DNA of 64,000 nucleotides from contig MNCI01030582.1 of NCBI GenBank assembly GCA_015680685.1, forward strand, positions 467,866-531,865. The letters are read 5' to 3'. The notes under the pieces were generated by a model. It was not told where the DNA came from. It ran no database searches and saw nothing but the letters and a program-made list of their open reading frames with translations. This document shows, piece after piece, positions 35,176 to 45,788 of the stretch. A program made the translations under genes and the position numbers. The stretch comes from Gnetum montanum (lineage: Eukaryota > Streptophyta > Gnetopsida > Gnetales > Gnetaceae). Position 1 is the first letter of the stretch, and every line of letters begins with the position of its first letter.

Positions 35176-36160
35176 ACATCCAAAGAATGGGCTCGATAGA
35201 TGTTGACAAAGAATACGAAACACCGTAGTAGGCAAAATGCTAAGGTTGTCGCTCGGTGAGTGTCGAGATGTCGCTTGGCTACACTTGAGAGTGTTGCATT
35301 GGTTTTGCAGAGGTTAAGGCAGAGAGCAAAGATGATGTTTAGCAGAGTCTCTCGTTGGAGTGCTCATGAGGGACTTGTTCGTGTTTTCATCTTTGGCTGG
35401 CGATGTTCTTCAACCTCTTGTAGGGCAGGTATTTCCTTCGTAGGATGAGTTGCATTACATCCATGAAGGATTTTGACTTACCTAGAGATGCTTTCCATAT
35501 AGCGAGTTGTGTTACGCACGTCATGGAATTTTCACTCTAAAGTACCTGAGCTAGTCGAGGCACTTGCTTCGCGACATGGTAGCATTTGCTACTGTAGCAA
35601 GATGTGCCTACAAGGGCAAAGGTCTTGCTAGTTTTTGATGTTGTTGAAGCTATTGGACATCATTGTTGGTGTGTGATGTCCAAAGCAGGAAGGCCAGCAG
35701 CGGCCTTGACAACACTGGTGTGAAGGAGCTAGCTTCCAAAGCGCTGGGACTTACTGTGGATGTAGGTGCACTAGAATCCCTACCAGGGGCACGCGTTCTC
35801 GGTTCAGCTAAGGGATCAGCTACCACATAGATAAACATCATGCGAGCTGAGGTGTTGGTAGGGGGCTGGAGAGTAACAATATTGTGGTTGGGCCATAATA
35901 CTGCTAGAACTCCAAATGTGGGAACTAGCCCAGGAACTACCATCAGGGTGGTGGGTCGTGGCAACGGTAGGTTCGGAGGGCTAGTATAATGCCATACGGC
36001 ATCTTTGGAGGATCAGCATGATGCCAAGGGTGGCAGTGTTGTATGTGTCTCAGACCGTGTTCTCAGTGCATCGTGAACCATGTTCCAGAGCTACAACGTC
36101 CCACCCACACATCAGCATCGTGCATGCTTATCTGATGCATACTCGGTGTAGATGCACGTT
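35176..36160 (-). other. Element C 3' untranslated region
   Basis: No domain is recognisable between the repeat cluster and the polypurine tract. Short ORFs on both strands have no motif and look like chance. Confidence 0.6.
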
Positions 36161-36164
36161 GGGG

Positions 36165-36445
36165 ATGTGACGCAAACCCAGTTTAAGGTCTTGGTAGACC
36201 ATGTGCTGGTTTAAGGTCCCAGCAAACCATTGTGCTAGTTTAAGGTTCCAGCAGACCGTACATGCCAGTTTAACATCGTAGTAGATGAGCAGTGCTAGTT
36301 TATAGTCATAGTGGACTAGTAGTGCCAGTTTTACATTGTAGCGGATGGTTGCCACTAGTTTAACGTCATAGTGGATGCTACTCGATATTGCTAGTTTATC
36401 GTCATTGTGGATGCTGCTTGGTGTGATTGCCAATTTATTGTCATA
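36165..36445. repeat. GCTAGTTTAAGGTC minisatellite in element C 3' region
   Basis: About nine degenerate units spaced roughly 30-38 bp follow the pattern GCTAGTTTAAGGTC, a short spacer, then GTGGACC. The same core recurs at about 40190-40530 and 45409-45720. Tandem repeats between pol and the 3' LTR are common in Tat elements. Confidence 0.75.
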
Positions 36446-36479
36446 GTGGACAACGCTCGTTGTTTCTGTTGTGCTTCAG

Positions 36480-39400
36480 ACTTAGTACATCTTGAGATAA
36501 TAGTGATTCACCAGGTTGGCGAACTCATTGCCATCCATGTCCACCAGCTTGAAGGCTCCATTTTTGAAGGCTTTAGTAAGCATGTAAGGACCTTCCCAGT
36601 TGGCTGAGAATTTTCTCATGTGCTCACGGATGGCCTTGAGGATGAGGTCTCCCTTCTGCACCGTCCATCGATGTGGGTCTGCATAGTGCTTCTACTGCTG
36701 CTTGCTTTGGTAGTGCTCGATGCATCTCAGCATCTACACGTGCTCCTCCTCCATTGAATCGAGGTCGATGGTTCATGACTTGTTATTTTGGGCTTCGTTC
36801 ATGACATCCATGAGGATCATCTAGAGTGATCATACCTACAACTCAAAAGGCAATACAACTTCATATCCATAAACAAGACTGTAAGGGTTCTTACTTGTTA
36901 CAATTTTGCATGTCATTCTGTAGGCCCAAAGGACATAGAGGATTTTCTTATGCCACCACCTCTTGCTGTTATTAAGCATCTGCTTCAACAAGTTGATGAT
37001 GGACTTATTTGTAGCCTCCACCTACCTGTTCACCTATGAATAATAAGGGGAAGAAAATGATTATTTAATGCCTAGATTGCTACAGAAGGTTCAAGTTTCC
37101 ATACTACTGAACTATGGCCCATTGTCAGTCACAATAGTCATTGGAAGCCCAAACCTTATTACGATGTTGTTGAGGATGAAATGGTAGATTTGCTAAGACG
37201 TCGTCTTCCTCAGGGGAATAGCTTCCACCCACTTGGTAAAATACTCAGTGGCGGTGATAATGAAGCTATGCCCTGCGAAGGACTTACACATGATAGGCCC
37301 TATGAGGTCTAATCCCCATCGTTGGAAGGGCCACGTGATTTGCGTTGGGTGTAGGTCTGTAGGCGAGATGTGTATAAGATTTTCATATCTCTGGCACGTG
37401 TCACATGTCTTGACTTTCGATAGGCAGTCACGTTTCATGTGGGGCTAGTAGTACCCTAGGCATTTGATTTTGGTAGCCATAGCCCTAGGTGCCATGTGTC
37501 CACCACAAAGCCCCTCATGTACTTCATTAACTACCTTCTGCACTTGCTCACCACCCATGCATGCTATCAATATCCTGTCATAGGAGCATTGGCATAGGAT
37601 GTCATTTCCCATGAGCATGTATTGCCGGGCACACTTACGGATTGCATCTCTTTGGGCAGATATCAATCCACCTAGGGGTTCGCCATGCTGTAGATAAGTT
37701 TTAATGTTGGCATACTACTCCTGGGTATTCGTAGCACTGACAAATGCCACATGTTTCACCTGAGTGATAGGCTCTGTGCTTTCTATAATCGAGGTTGGTA
37801 GGTTTGCTAGGGAATGTGATGGAATGTTTAACATAAGGGTAACTAAGGTGTCTACCACAGTGTTTTCATTACGTGGCACATGTTGCACATCTGTGGTTGC
37901 AAATTGCTTAAGCAAGATCTTTTCTAGGTTACAGTAGGGTTGTAGGTACGTAGCTTTGCAGGCATAGACCTCGGTGATTTGATTCACAACTAGTTTTGAA
38001 TCTCCCCGGATTGCAAAGTGTTTTATGTGTAGCAATCAAGCAGTTAAGAGGCCTCTGAGTAGCCCCTCGTATTCTTCCACATTGTTGGTGCAAGGGAACA
38101 TAAATTGATAAGTAAATGGATGCATTTCCCCAGAGGGGAACTTGATTATGGCAGTGGTGCTACCTCCTCGTAGGGTTGAGGCACTGTCGAAATATAAGAC
38201 GACTTCGAAATACGATGAGACAATGTTGACATTGCTAACGTATTCATCCAGGAAATCAAAGTCTATGGTTTCCTGGTCATCGATTGGCGAGGCCGTGAGT
38301 TGGGTCACTATGGCTTGACCCTTTGTCGACGATTGACTTACATAGCGTAAATCGAACTCTGCAGTTATTGCCTTCCATCGGGCTATTCTGCTACTTTTGT
38401 ATAACTTGTTAGTGATAGCCCGAAGTATATTGCGTTTGTAAATGATGTTGGTCGTACTGTGGAACAGGTAATGCCGTCACTTTTTTAGTGTGAACACTAA
38501 GGCCAAGAAATTCCTCTCCACTTCATTGTATTTCTCCTTGTGCGCTATTAGTGCATGACTCAAATAATACACTGGTATCTCAGAACCATCGTCTCGTTTC
38601 TAACATAGTAGTGCCGCGACAAATGTGTTGGAGGTGGTAAGGTAGATAAAGAAGGATTTATCCCTTTGTTGTGGATTCACAGTTGGGAGGTGTGAGAGTT
38701 CCTTCTTCAGGTCGTCGAAGGCTTGTTGACACTGGGTTGTCTATTTGAAGTTAACCCCCTTCTTTAGAAGATGTTGCATGGGGTGTAACTTGTCGGTCAA
38801 CCTTGCTATAAACCTTCGAATGAATTGCACTCTACCTTGCAAACCACGTAACTCCTTAAGGTTTGTGGGAGGCGCTAGGTTGACGATGGCCCTGACTTTG
38901 TCAGGGTCCACTTGTATTCCAGCTTTCAATACTACAAACCCTAACATGCGTCCAATTTTCACCCCAAAGATGCACTTCTTAGGATTCAGGTGTAAGTTAT
39001 GCATTTGGCAGCACTTGAGGACTATCCCTAGATCACGTGGGTGATCAACTACCTCCTTGGACTTGACTGCTATATCATCCACGTAGTTGTTCAATGTTTC
39101 TAGGATGGAGTCACTAAAAATGTAATTCATGGCTCACTGGTAGGTTGCTCCAGCATTCTTGAACCTGAAGGACATCATGGTATAGCAGAAGGTCCCCCAT
39201 GGGGTCATGAAGGTTGTTGACAGTTGGTGCTTTGGGTTAATGTGGATTTGGTTGTATCCGGAGAAACCATCCATGAAGGATAGCATGGCATGACCAGCCA
39301 TGGTATTGATGAGCTGATCGATGCTTGGGAGTGGGAAGTTGTCCTTGATTGTCACCTTGTTCAAGTCCCAGAAGTCTATACAGATCCATATTCCTCTCGT

Positions 39401-39830
39401 TTTCTTCAAAGCCACAACGATGTTGGACACCCACTCTGAATAGTTGACCACGTAGATAAAACCTACTTGGTATAACTTGGTGATTTCATCCCTCATGGCT
39501 AGTGCAATTTCAGGCTGAACTTTGCAAGCCTTCTGCTTGACTGCCTTCATGTATGGATCTAGGACGATGTTGTCCTAAATCAGCTGTAGATCTAGACCCG
39601 ACATGTCATTGTATGACCATACGAAGACATTGATGTTGTCTTGCAGAATCTTAGCTATGCTTTTGTGCATTTTTGTGTCTAGGAGGGAGCTTATTCTTAA
39701 CATTTTCACCTCCCCTTTTGATGTGGTGACGGGCATCTTGACGAGAGGATCCTCAGTTACATCTCCGGCCTCTAAGTCTAGGGCTTAGACTAGATGCTTG
39801 GGCCAATCCATCGATGCTTCTAAGGTTGCT
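36480..39830 (-). pseudogene. pol: Element C pol: RT, RNase H, second RNase H, integrase
   Basis: The minus strand keeps a single reading frame from about 39550 to 36836, broken only by stops. RT has NIVVALKKTRG, FPLPSIDQLI and SFMDGFSGYNQI, then the intact active site YVDDIAVKSK (about 39065). A degenerate RT-linked RNase H has NEVERNFLALV. A second RNase H (38308-37850) reads LYFDSAS, NNVEEYEGLL and IRGDSKLVVNQ. Integrase shows an HHCC zinc finger (HEGLCGGH to CDTCQRY), the catalytic sequences WGLDLIGPI and TDNGP, and Glu in VEATNK. Many stops lie where relatives have Trp, Gln or Arg, so transitions explain them. The double RNase H is diagnostic of the Tat clade. Confidence 0.92.
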
Positions 39831-40189
39831 ATAGTGCTAGTTATGATCAACCCCCAGTTGATCATATCAAGGTTCAACTGTCTCGCAAGCTTGCCCTATG
39901 GCTCTGCTAACGTTAAAGGCGTGGAAAGGTCATGATGGCTTCCCATCTCTTGCTTGACTTGCCATCATAAGATGAAATCCTAGTTAAGAGGCATCTATCG
40001 GCAGAGATTGTGTGTAATAAAAATTTGTAGAGCATCGATGAGATGCAACTTGCGAAGTGTAATGATGTAAAGATTGCAAGTTTTCTATTTTAGGGTCATG
40101 ACGGACCACCAAGGCACAAGAACGTAGAACTGCTAAAGGTGTAAAACTGCTGACGTAAAGTGTGAAGCTGTGTAACTGCAGATATGCAA

Positions 40190-40530
40190 ATGCCCAAACT
40201 GCTAGTTTAATGCCATTTCGAACTACCAAATTGTGACATGCAAAATAATAGTATGTGAAAGGGGAAACTTCGAGTATGAGAAGTACCAAATCGTTAATGT
40301 GGAAATACGAACTGCAGACATGAAAACACGAAACCACTAGAAATTTCAACGTCACCAATGTGGAAGAAGATATGAAAAAAACACCCATGTAAGCATGTAG
40401 TGTTGTTAGTTTAATGTCATTGTAGACCGCCAGGGGTGCAACTATGCTAGGGTTGCTTAGTTTGAGGTCTTTTTGGACCGGTCATATTGCGATTGCCAGG
40501 ATTACTAGTTTAAGGTATTTTCAGACCCTT
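40190..40530. repeat. GCTAGTTTAAGGTC repeats, RT-side flank of the antisense gene
   Basis: Four degenerate units (about 40198, 40401, 40454, 40500) share the CTAGTTTAAGG..TTT..GACC core with 36165-36445. Single-base changes obscure the period. Confidence 0.6.
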
Positions 40531-41510
40531 AATCAAAAAAATATATATATTTTTATTTTCGGGAAGGCAAGTAGCTGGCTTGAAGTGTGTCAAGGATTTA
40601 ATGCTAATAGTGCTACGATGTCATGGTGAGCATGCTACGTTGTACGGTGCACTCTGCATTAATTGGAAAGAGAGAGATGCAAGTTTCTCCATCTCGTCAT
40701 TATGGCCATAAATGGGGTTAAACCCTGGAAATTTCACCATATTCACCGTAAGAGCGCAGAACCCACATCAGAGCATAAGGTGATTTCGGTGCGCAAAGAA
40801 ATTGTGTTAATCGACTAGTAAGGTAAGTTTTTATAGTGAGAAGTGTAAATCCACAAGCAAGTCAATGGCTCCTAAGACTCATCTAGTGCTTGTAAAGGTT
40901 GAGGAGGCAAAGAAGACCTTGGGGCGTGCATCGCAAGTGTGCGTTGCAGTGCAAAAGAGCACACCGTTGACCTAGTAGGTTACTATGTCTTCCTCACTTT
41001 TTCGTTTTGCGCTTTCTATTGTTCTCTGCTCTTGTTTTGTGTCCTATTTTTCTTGTGTCCATTCTTGGCTACCTGTGTTTTCTATGGTCACATCATTTTA
41101 GCCTTTGCATCGCCACTATCACCATTTCAGTTGTGGCAAATGCATAAACGTTACATCGTTGTTGCATGCAAGGCCACTGAAACCACTGCCACCATGGTTG
41201 TCATAACTGCGGGGGCTAGGGCACTTTAAGTTGCTTGACCCTAGCATGTCATAACATAAAACCCCTAGGAGGGCTAGGCCATGTGTGATGCGACAACGTG
41301 ACACGTGTTTTATTAGAGCATGCTGTCAATTGTTTTGTTGCTACGCTAGGCTTATTTGCATGTTCTTGCTATGCTAGGCTTTCACACCCTTGCTACGCTA
41401 TGTACGGGCAAAGGGTTATGCTACGCTATATACATGGACTGTTATACATTGCTATGTTGCACATGTGTTGCCTTTAAGTATGATGCTAACATTCACTGAT
41501 TACATCATGC
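40531..41510 (+). other. Region upstream of the antisense gene
   Basis: There is no recognisable domain. The ORF at 40939-41229 has a hydrophobic stretch but no known motif. At 41330-41460 several GCTACGCTA-type words occur, as in the LTR U3. This is a plausible place for the promoter or first exon and intron of the gene that follows, but I see no definite TATA box. Confidence 0.4.
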
Positions 41511-44500
41511 AGGGTGGGGCCAAGGCCCAGGCTGATCTTTTTGGACATCAGAGGGGTCTTGTGCCATGTGAGCATACCTGTGGCCAATGCCCCTCCTCCC
41601 CAGATATGTATGGGAGAGTGAGGGTTTTGGTTCAGAGTAGGGGCACGGGAGTTCTTACAATTCCTTCTCGACCACTTTAGTGTGATAGTTTGGTCTTCCC
41701 TAGAGGAGGAGGAGGTATCCGGTATAACAGAAGCCATGTTGCCTAGTGTAAGTCAGGGCATTCTAAGATTTTTTATCAATGGGGCAATCATGAGTAGGTA
41801 GGGAGAGGGATCCAGCAAATGCTCAGCAAGGTTAAGGCATTTAGCCTAGATCTGGGACATGCCTAAATACAGTTGCTACCACTAGTACAACACATTGTTC
41901 CTCACACGTTACATGGCAACGTGCTTTTAAAACCCACAGGGGACTGTCTATTATGCTAGTGGGTGATTTTGCAACCTTTCTTTGCTGTGTTGTGCAATGC
42001 TAGCCATATTGGACGAATGCTAATAGTATGTGTTTGTCACAAGGTTTTTTATCAATGATGATGGGGTTCATGACCAATCGGGTCTGCTGGCTACATCATA
42101 GCTAGCCCTACAGGAGTTCTCTTCTATTAAGAACCAACAGGTGGGTGTGATCATTCAGTGCAAGGGGAAATACCATACCTACCCAAGCACATTTTATATT
42201 CCCTACAATTAGTGTAAGGAGAAGGGTTGGCTCGATAAGGAGTGGGTAGAACCCTTCAAGCCTGTCATGGTTGAAGAAACTATGGCTGAACTCTTGTTGT
42301 TCCCATTACCATATAAACCTAGTGGGTCAAATAGTAAGTGTTACATGCTCAACTATTTTTGCAATCCTTGTATTTCTTGCATCGTTATGCTAAGCGTGTT
42401 TTGTGAAAATTGTTGCAGGGGCAAAGAAGCCCCAGGAGGTGATGGTGGTAACTACTAAGATGCAGGGGGAAAACATCTACTTCAAATACGATGAAGTAGC
42501 AGTGAGCCAGTGCTAGTTAGACTAGGGGACCCCAGACTCCTTGGTCAAGAACATTCAAAAGGTGGGGCTCATTGATTTGTTTGTGGTCCTGAATTCGATC
42601 GTTCCTGTCGTCGATATGCTTTCCTTGGCACCTCCTTCCCTGAGAGGGCGAGCTATTTTGGCACGTGCATACGGGGTGTGTGGGTGCTCATTGAAATGAA
42701 TGACCAGCTGTTTCCAGACCTGTTCAGTGTTCCTACCGACGACGTCCCAATAGGGTCGAAGTGCAAGCAGGAGTTAACCCTTATGAAGAAGGATATCGAG
42801 GAGTGGTTAGGGCTCGTTAAGGAGTGAAAAGGGCTCCCCATGGATAAGCATAAGGACAGCTCTACCATGGAGATTTACTTGGTCTTCCGTGCCCATGCAT
42901 TCCCCCAACTACTTACCCAAGGAAAGATCCTAGGGCTCGAGCAGGCCTGGATAATGCAGGAGGTTATGGAAGAAGGGGCCCATTACAACTGGGCCAGCTT
43001 CCTATGTAAGGGCTTGCAGGCTGAGATTTTGGGACTCCATGAAAAAATAAAGTCTCGCTCTAACATACACTATGCCTTCTACATAAGCTATCTAAAGCTC
43101 TTCGTGGAGTTTTTGGTGGTTCAAGAGGATGGAGTCTGGGCCATGAAAAATCAAAACCATATTTCCAAGCCATGGATTCGCCAGATCCTCCAGACCAAAC
43201 GAGCCCAAGATCCCCCAAAAATAATCAGGGAGTCATTGTTTGTAACGATCAAGGATCAAGTGGCTCATAGTGTTCTTGGCCCAGACAATGTAGGAGAGAT
43301 GCCCCCTACTATAGTTGGTAGCATGACGTGGGGGGAACATCTCATGGCCAAGACTGTGCCCAAGGAGTTGCGAAGGAAGAGACCTTCCCTAACTAGGGAA
43401 ACCCTTCGCATGGAGGAAGAGTAGGGATGAAGACTATGGCTTAAGTTGTAGAGGACACAACCCCCCATTGGTAAATGCTTTTGTGTAATGCTTACTTTGC
43501 TATTGTTTTCTATGCTATGCTGTGCTAGGCGGTGTACCATAGCATAGCATCTGCTTTGAGCTAAGTTGTTCTAGACCGACACAAACATGCTTCTTTGCTA
43601 GTAGAGGACGAAGAAGAAGAAGAATAAGAAGGTGATGAAGAAGTGTCAGCCCTTAAGATGAGCGCGATGAATGATGATATGGAGGCCCTAGTTTCAGAGG
43701 AAAGGGCCCCGGTTAAAAATAAGGGAGCTCCTATTTCTAGGGTAGGGACTCTTGTCATTAGGGAGCCTCCTATCAACAAAGAGGCACCTCCCTTGAATAA
43801 AAAGGATGTTGGTCTCTTGAAAGGAAAGGCACCAGCGCATGGGAAAGGGGCTCGTATGGACTTGGTAGGGCCTTCCATCGAGGCTACCGTCATCGTCTTG
43901 CATCAGCAAGAAGAAAGGTCGCAGCTAGATGCTAGTGAGTTCTACGATACATCTACCTTATTGTAGTCCATTTTGGCCATTGTTGATATGCTTAGTAATG
44001 TAACAGGTGCTACTGCGGACCCCCTCCAATCTGTGTGGAGTCATGAGCCAAGATCCCTGACAAGTTTGTGTTCATGCAAGGACTTGTTGATGACATGATC
44101 AAACGCCTTTAGGTAGGTGAGTAGCAGTATTAAATGCTCCTATGTTGTTATGCTAGACACTTTTGAGTTCATTGATTTTGTTATGCTAATGCGATTGCTA
44201 CACTCTTCATGTTGAGGCAGCCTCTTGGCTCAAATGGGACCTAGCACAACCTATGAAAGTTGGCATCATGCCTACACTCTCACCTGATGTGACCGAGGTG
44301 CCTCATCGTACGTTCGATGAGGCTTACAAATACGTCTTACACTTGGCACACTCTCTGTGGAAGTATAAATGTGTCAACGAGGACCTGTGGAAATGGGTCC
44401 AGAGGGCTAAGCAAAGAGAGGTCGACCTGGTCGCTGAGGTGGAGGATCTCAAGTCAAGGAATGAGTTCCTTGTAAATCGTAACCCTAATGTTGAGGACTA

Positions 44501-45265
44501 GCGCAAGGCTGTAGATGACTACATCAGATTTTATACTATTTTTTGTCAGAATGTTGAATCCACTCACAAGATAATCGAACAAAAAATGCAGATGGACTTG
44601 CTAGCCTAGAAGTGTCAAGACATGAAAGATATCAACGCTAAGGTTTTCAAATGGGGGCAAACCCAGATAAACCACAAACACGTGTACAAGCTAGAGAATG
44701 ACACCCATCAAAAATTGTACAAAGACGTTGCTATGAAGGCATTCACGTATGAAGAATTTTTGAATGTCATCAACACTTTTGAGGCCTACGCTAAGTTCAA
44801 AGAGTAGGTAAAGGTTACGGAATCTCCTAACTTGAAAGTGGACCTTCCTACAGGAGAGACCGCAACTGCCTCCCTTTCCCCGGGACCTCTAAGATGGACA
44901 ACTACAGAAAGGGAGAGAGCCACTACTACGAATGCTGAACCTAGCAACAAGCATTGGATAAACATCAGCATAGAGGAGGTCTGGCGGCACCTCAGGCTCG
45001 ATCTAGACCAGATACCTTTTGAGACTGATGCATGCCCCTCTCTAGTTAGTCACTTTACTGTGTAGATGCTCATGCTATGTTATAGTTTGTGTTTGTTGCC
45101 ATAACTGACTACTTCATTCCTATGATGTAGGCTCTAGATGAGAGTGTAAGGCCTATAGAGGAAGGGAATGAAGAACCGGTAGAAGGCAACGCAGGGAAGG
45201 ATGATGCACAAGCAGATGAAGCAGGGGTGAGTAACAAGGACGATGCAAATAGAGGCAACCCATGA
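41511..45265 (+). pseudogene. Spliced gene of unknown function, antisense within element C
   Basis: Plus-strand coding pieces are joined by GT-AG introns. The intron 42334-42418 (GTAAGT to TTGCAG) joins SGSN to AKKPQEV in frame. The intron 44117-44220 (AG|GTGAGT to GGCAG) joins two phase-1 exons (IKRL.V to SWLKWDLAQ). Likely introns also lie at about 43471-43601 and 45059-45130. The longest exon (ORF 42840-43424, 194 codons) holds RAHAFPQLLTQGKILGLEQA and YNWASFLCKGL. The exon 44221-45058 is charged and likely coiled-coil. The last exon (45131-45265) is acidic and ends in TGA. Scattered stops and a frame change near 42625 show decay. The core faintly recalls the 'putative plant transposon protein' type of domain, but this is unproven. 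It could be an accessory ORF of Tat elements or a captured host gene. The 5' end is uncertain. Confidence 0.6.
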
Positions 45266-45408
45266 CAGCATGGGATTTTTTTTTGAAATTTTGAAATTTT
45301 TGCAAACATTTCCAATAGGTGAAAGTTTTGAATAAAATGAAAGACCTCAAAAAAGGAATCAATTTTGTGTTAACTTGTGTATCATGTAAAGATTTTATGC
45401 TTTCATAT

Positions 45409-45720
45409 GCTAGTTTTAGGCCATTTCGGGCCACTGCTAGTTTTAGGCCGTTTTGGGCCATTGCATAACATGCCATAAGGATTATATGTTAACAAAGTGA
45501 AAAGAAACAATGCTAGTTTTAGGCCATTTCGGGTCATTTCCAAAAGAGATAGTACATTAACAAAGCCAAAAAATGATGATGCTAGTTTTAGGCCATTTCG
45601 GGTCGTAGCATAGCATGCCAGAAGGATAGCATGTTAACAAAGTAGAAAGCAATGATACTAGTTTTAGGCCATTTTGATCCATTGCTTAGCATGCCAAAAG
45701 GATGGCATGTTAACAAAGAA
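45409..45720. repeat. GCTAGTTTTAGGCCATTTCGGG repeats, protease-side flank
   Basis: Five copies of a GCTAGTTTTAGGCCATTT core occur at about 45411, 45442, 45512, 45579 and 45656. The longer units include a shared CATGCCA..AGGAT...ATGTTAACAAAG segment, giving a 68-78 bp period. With 40190-40530 they bracket the antisense gene. Confidence 0.78.
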
Positions 45721-45788
45721 AAGAAGTGGCGAATGTACAAGGGATGGAAATTGGGTAGGAAGCAGTAGGGTTGCTACATTATGCGTAG

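Noticed and set aside
35260-36433. Several ORFs between integrase and the 3' LTR of element C
   Set aside because: They have no domain, they overlap minisatellite units and their frames are inconsistent with one another.
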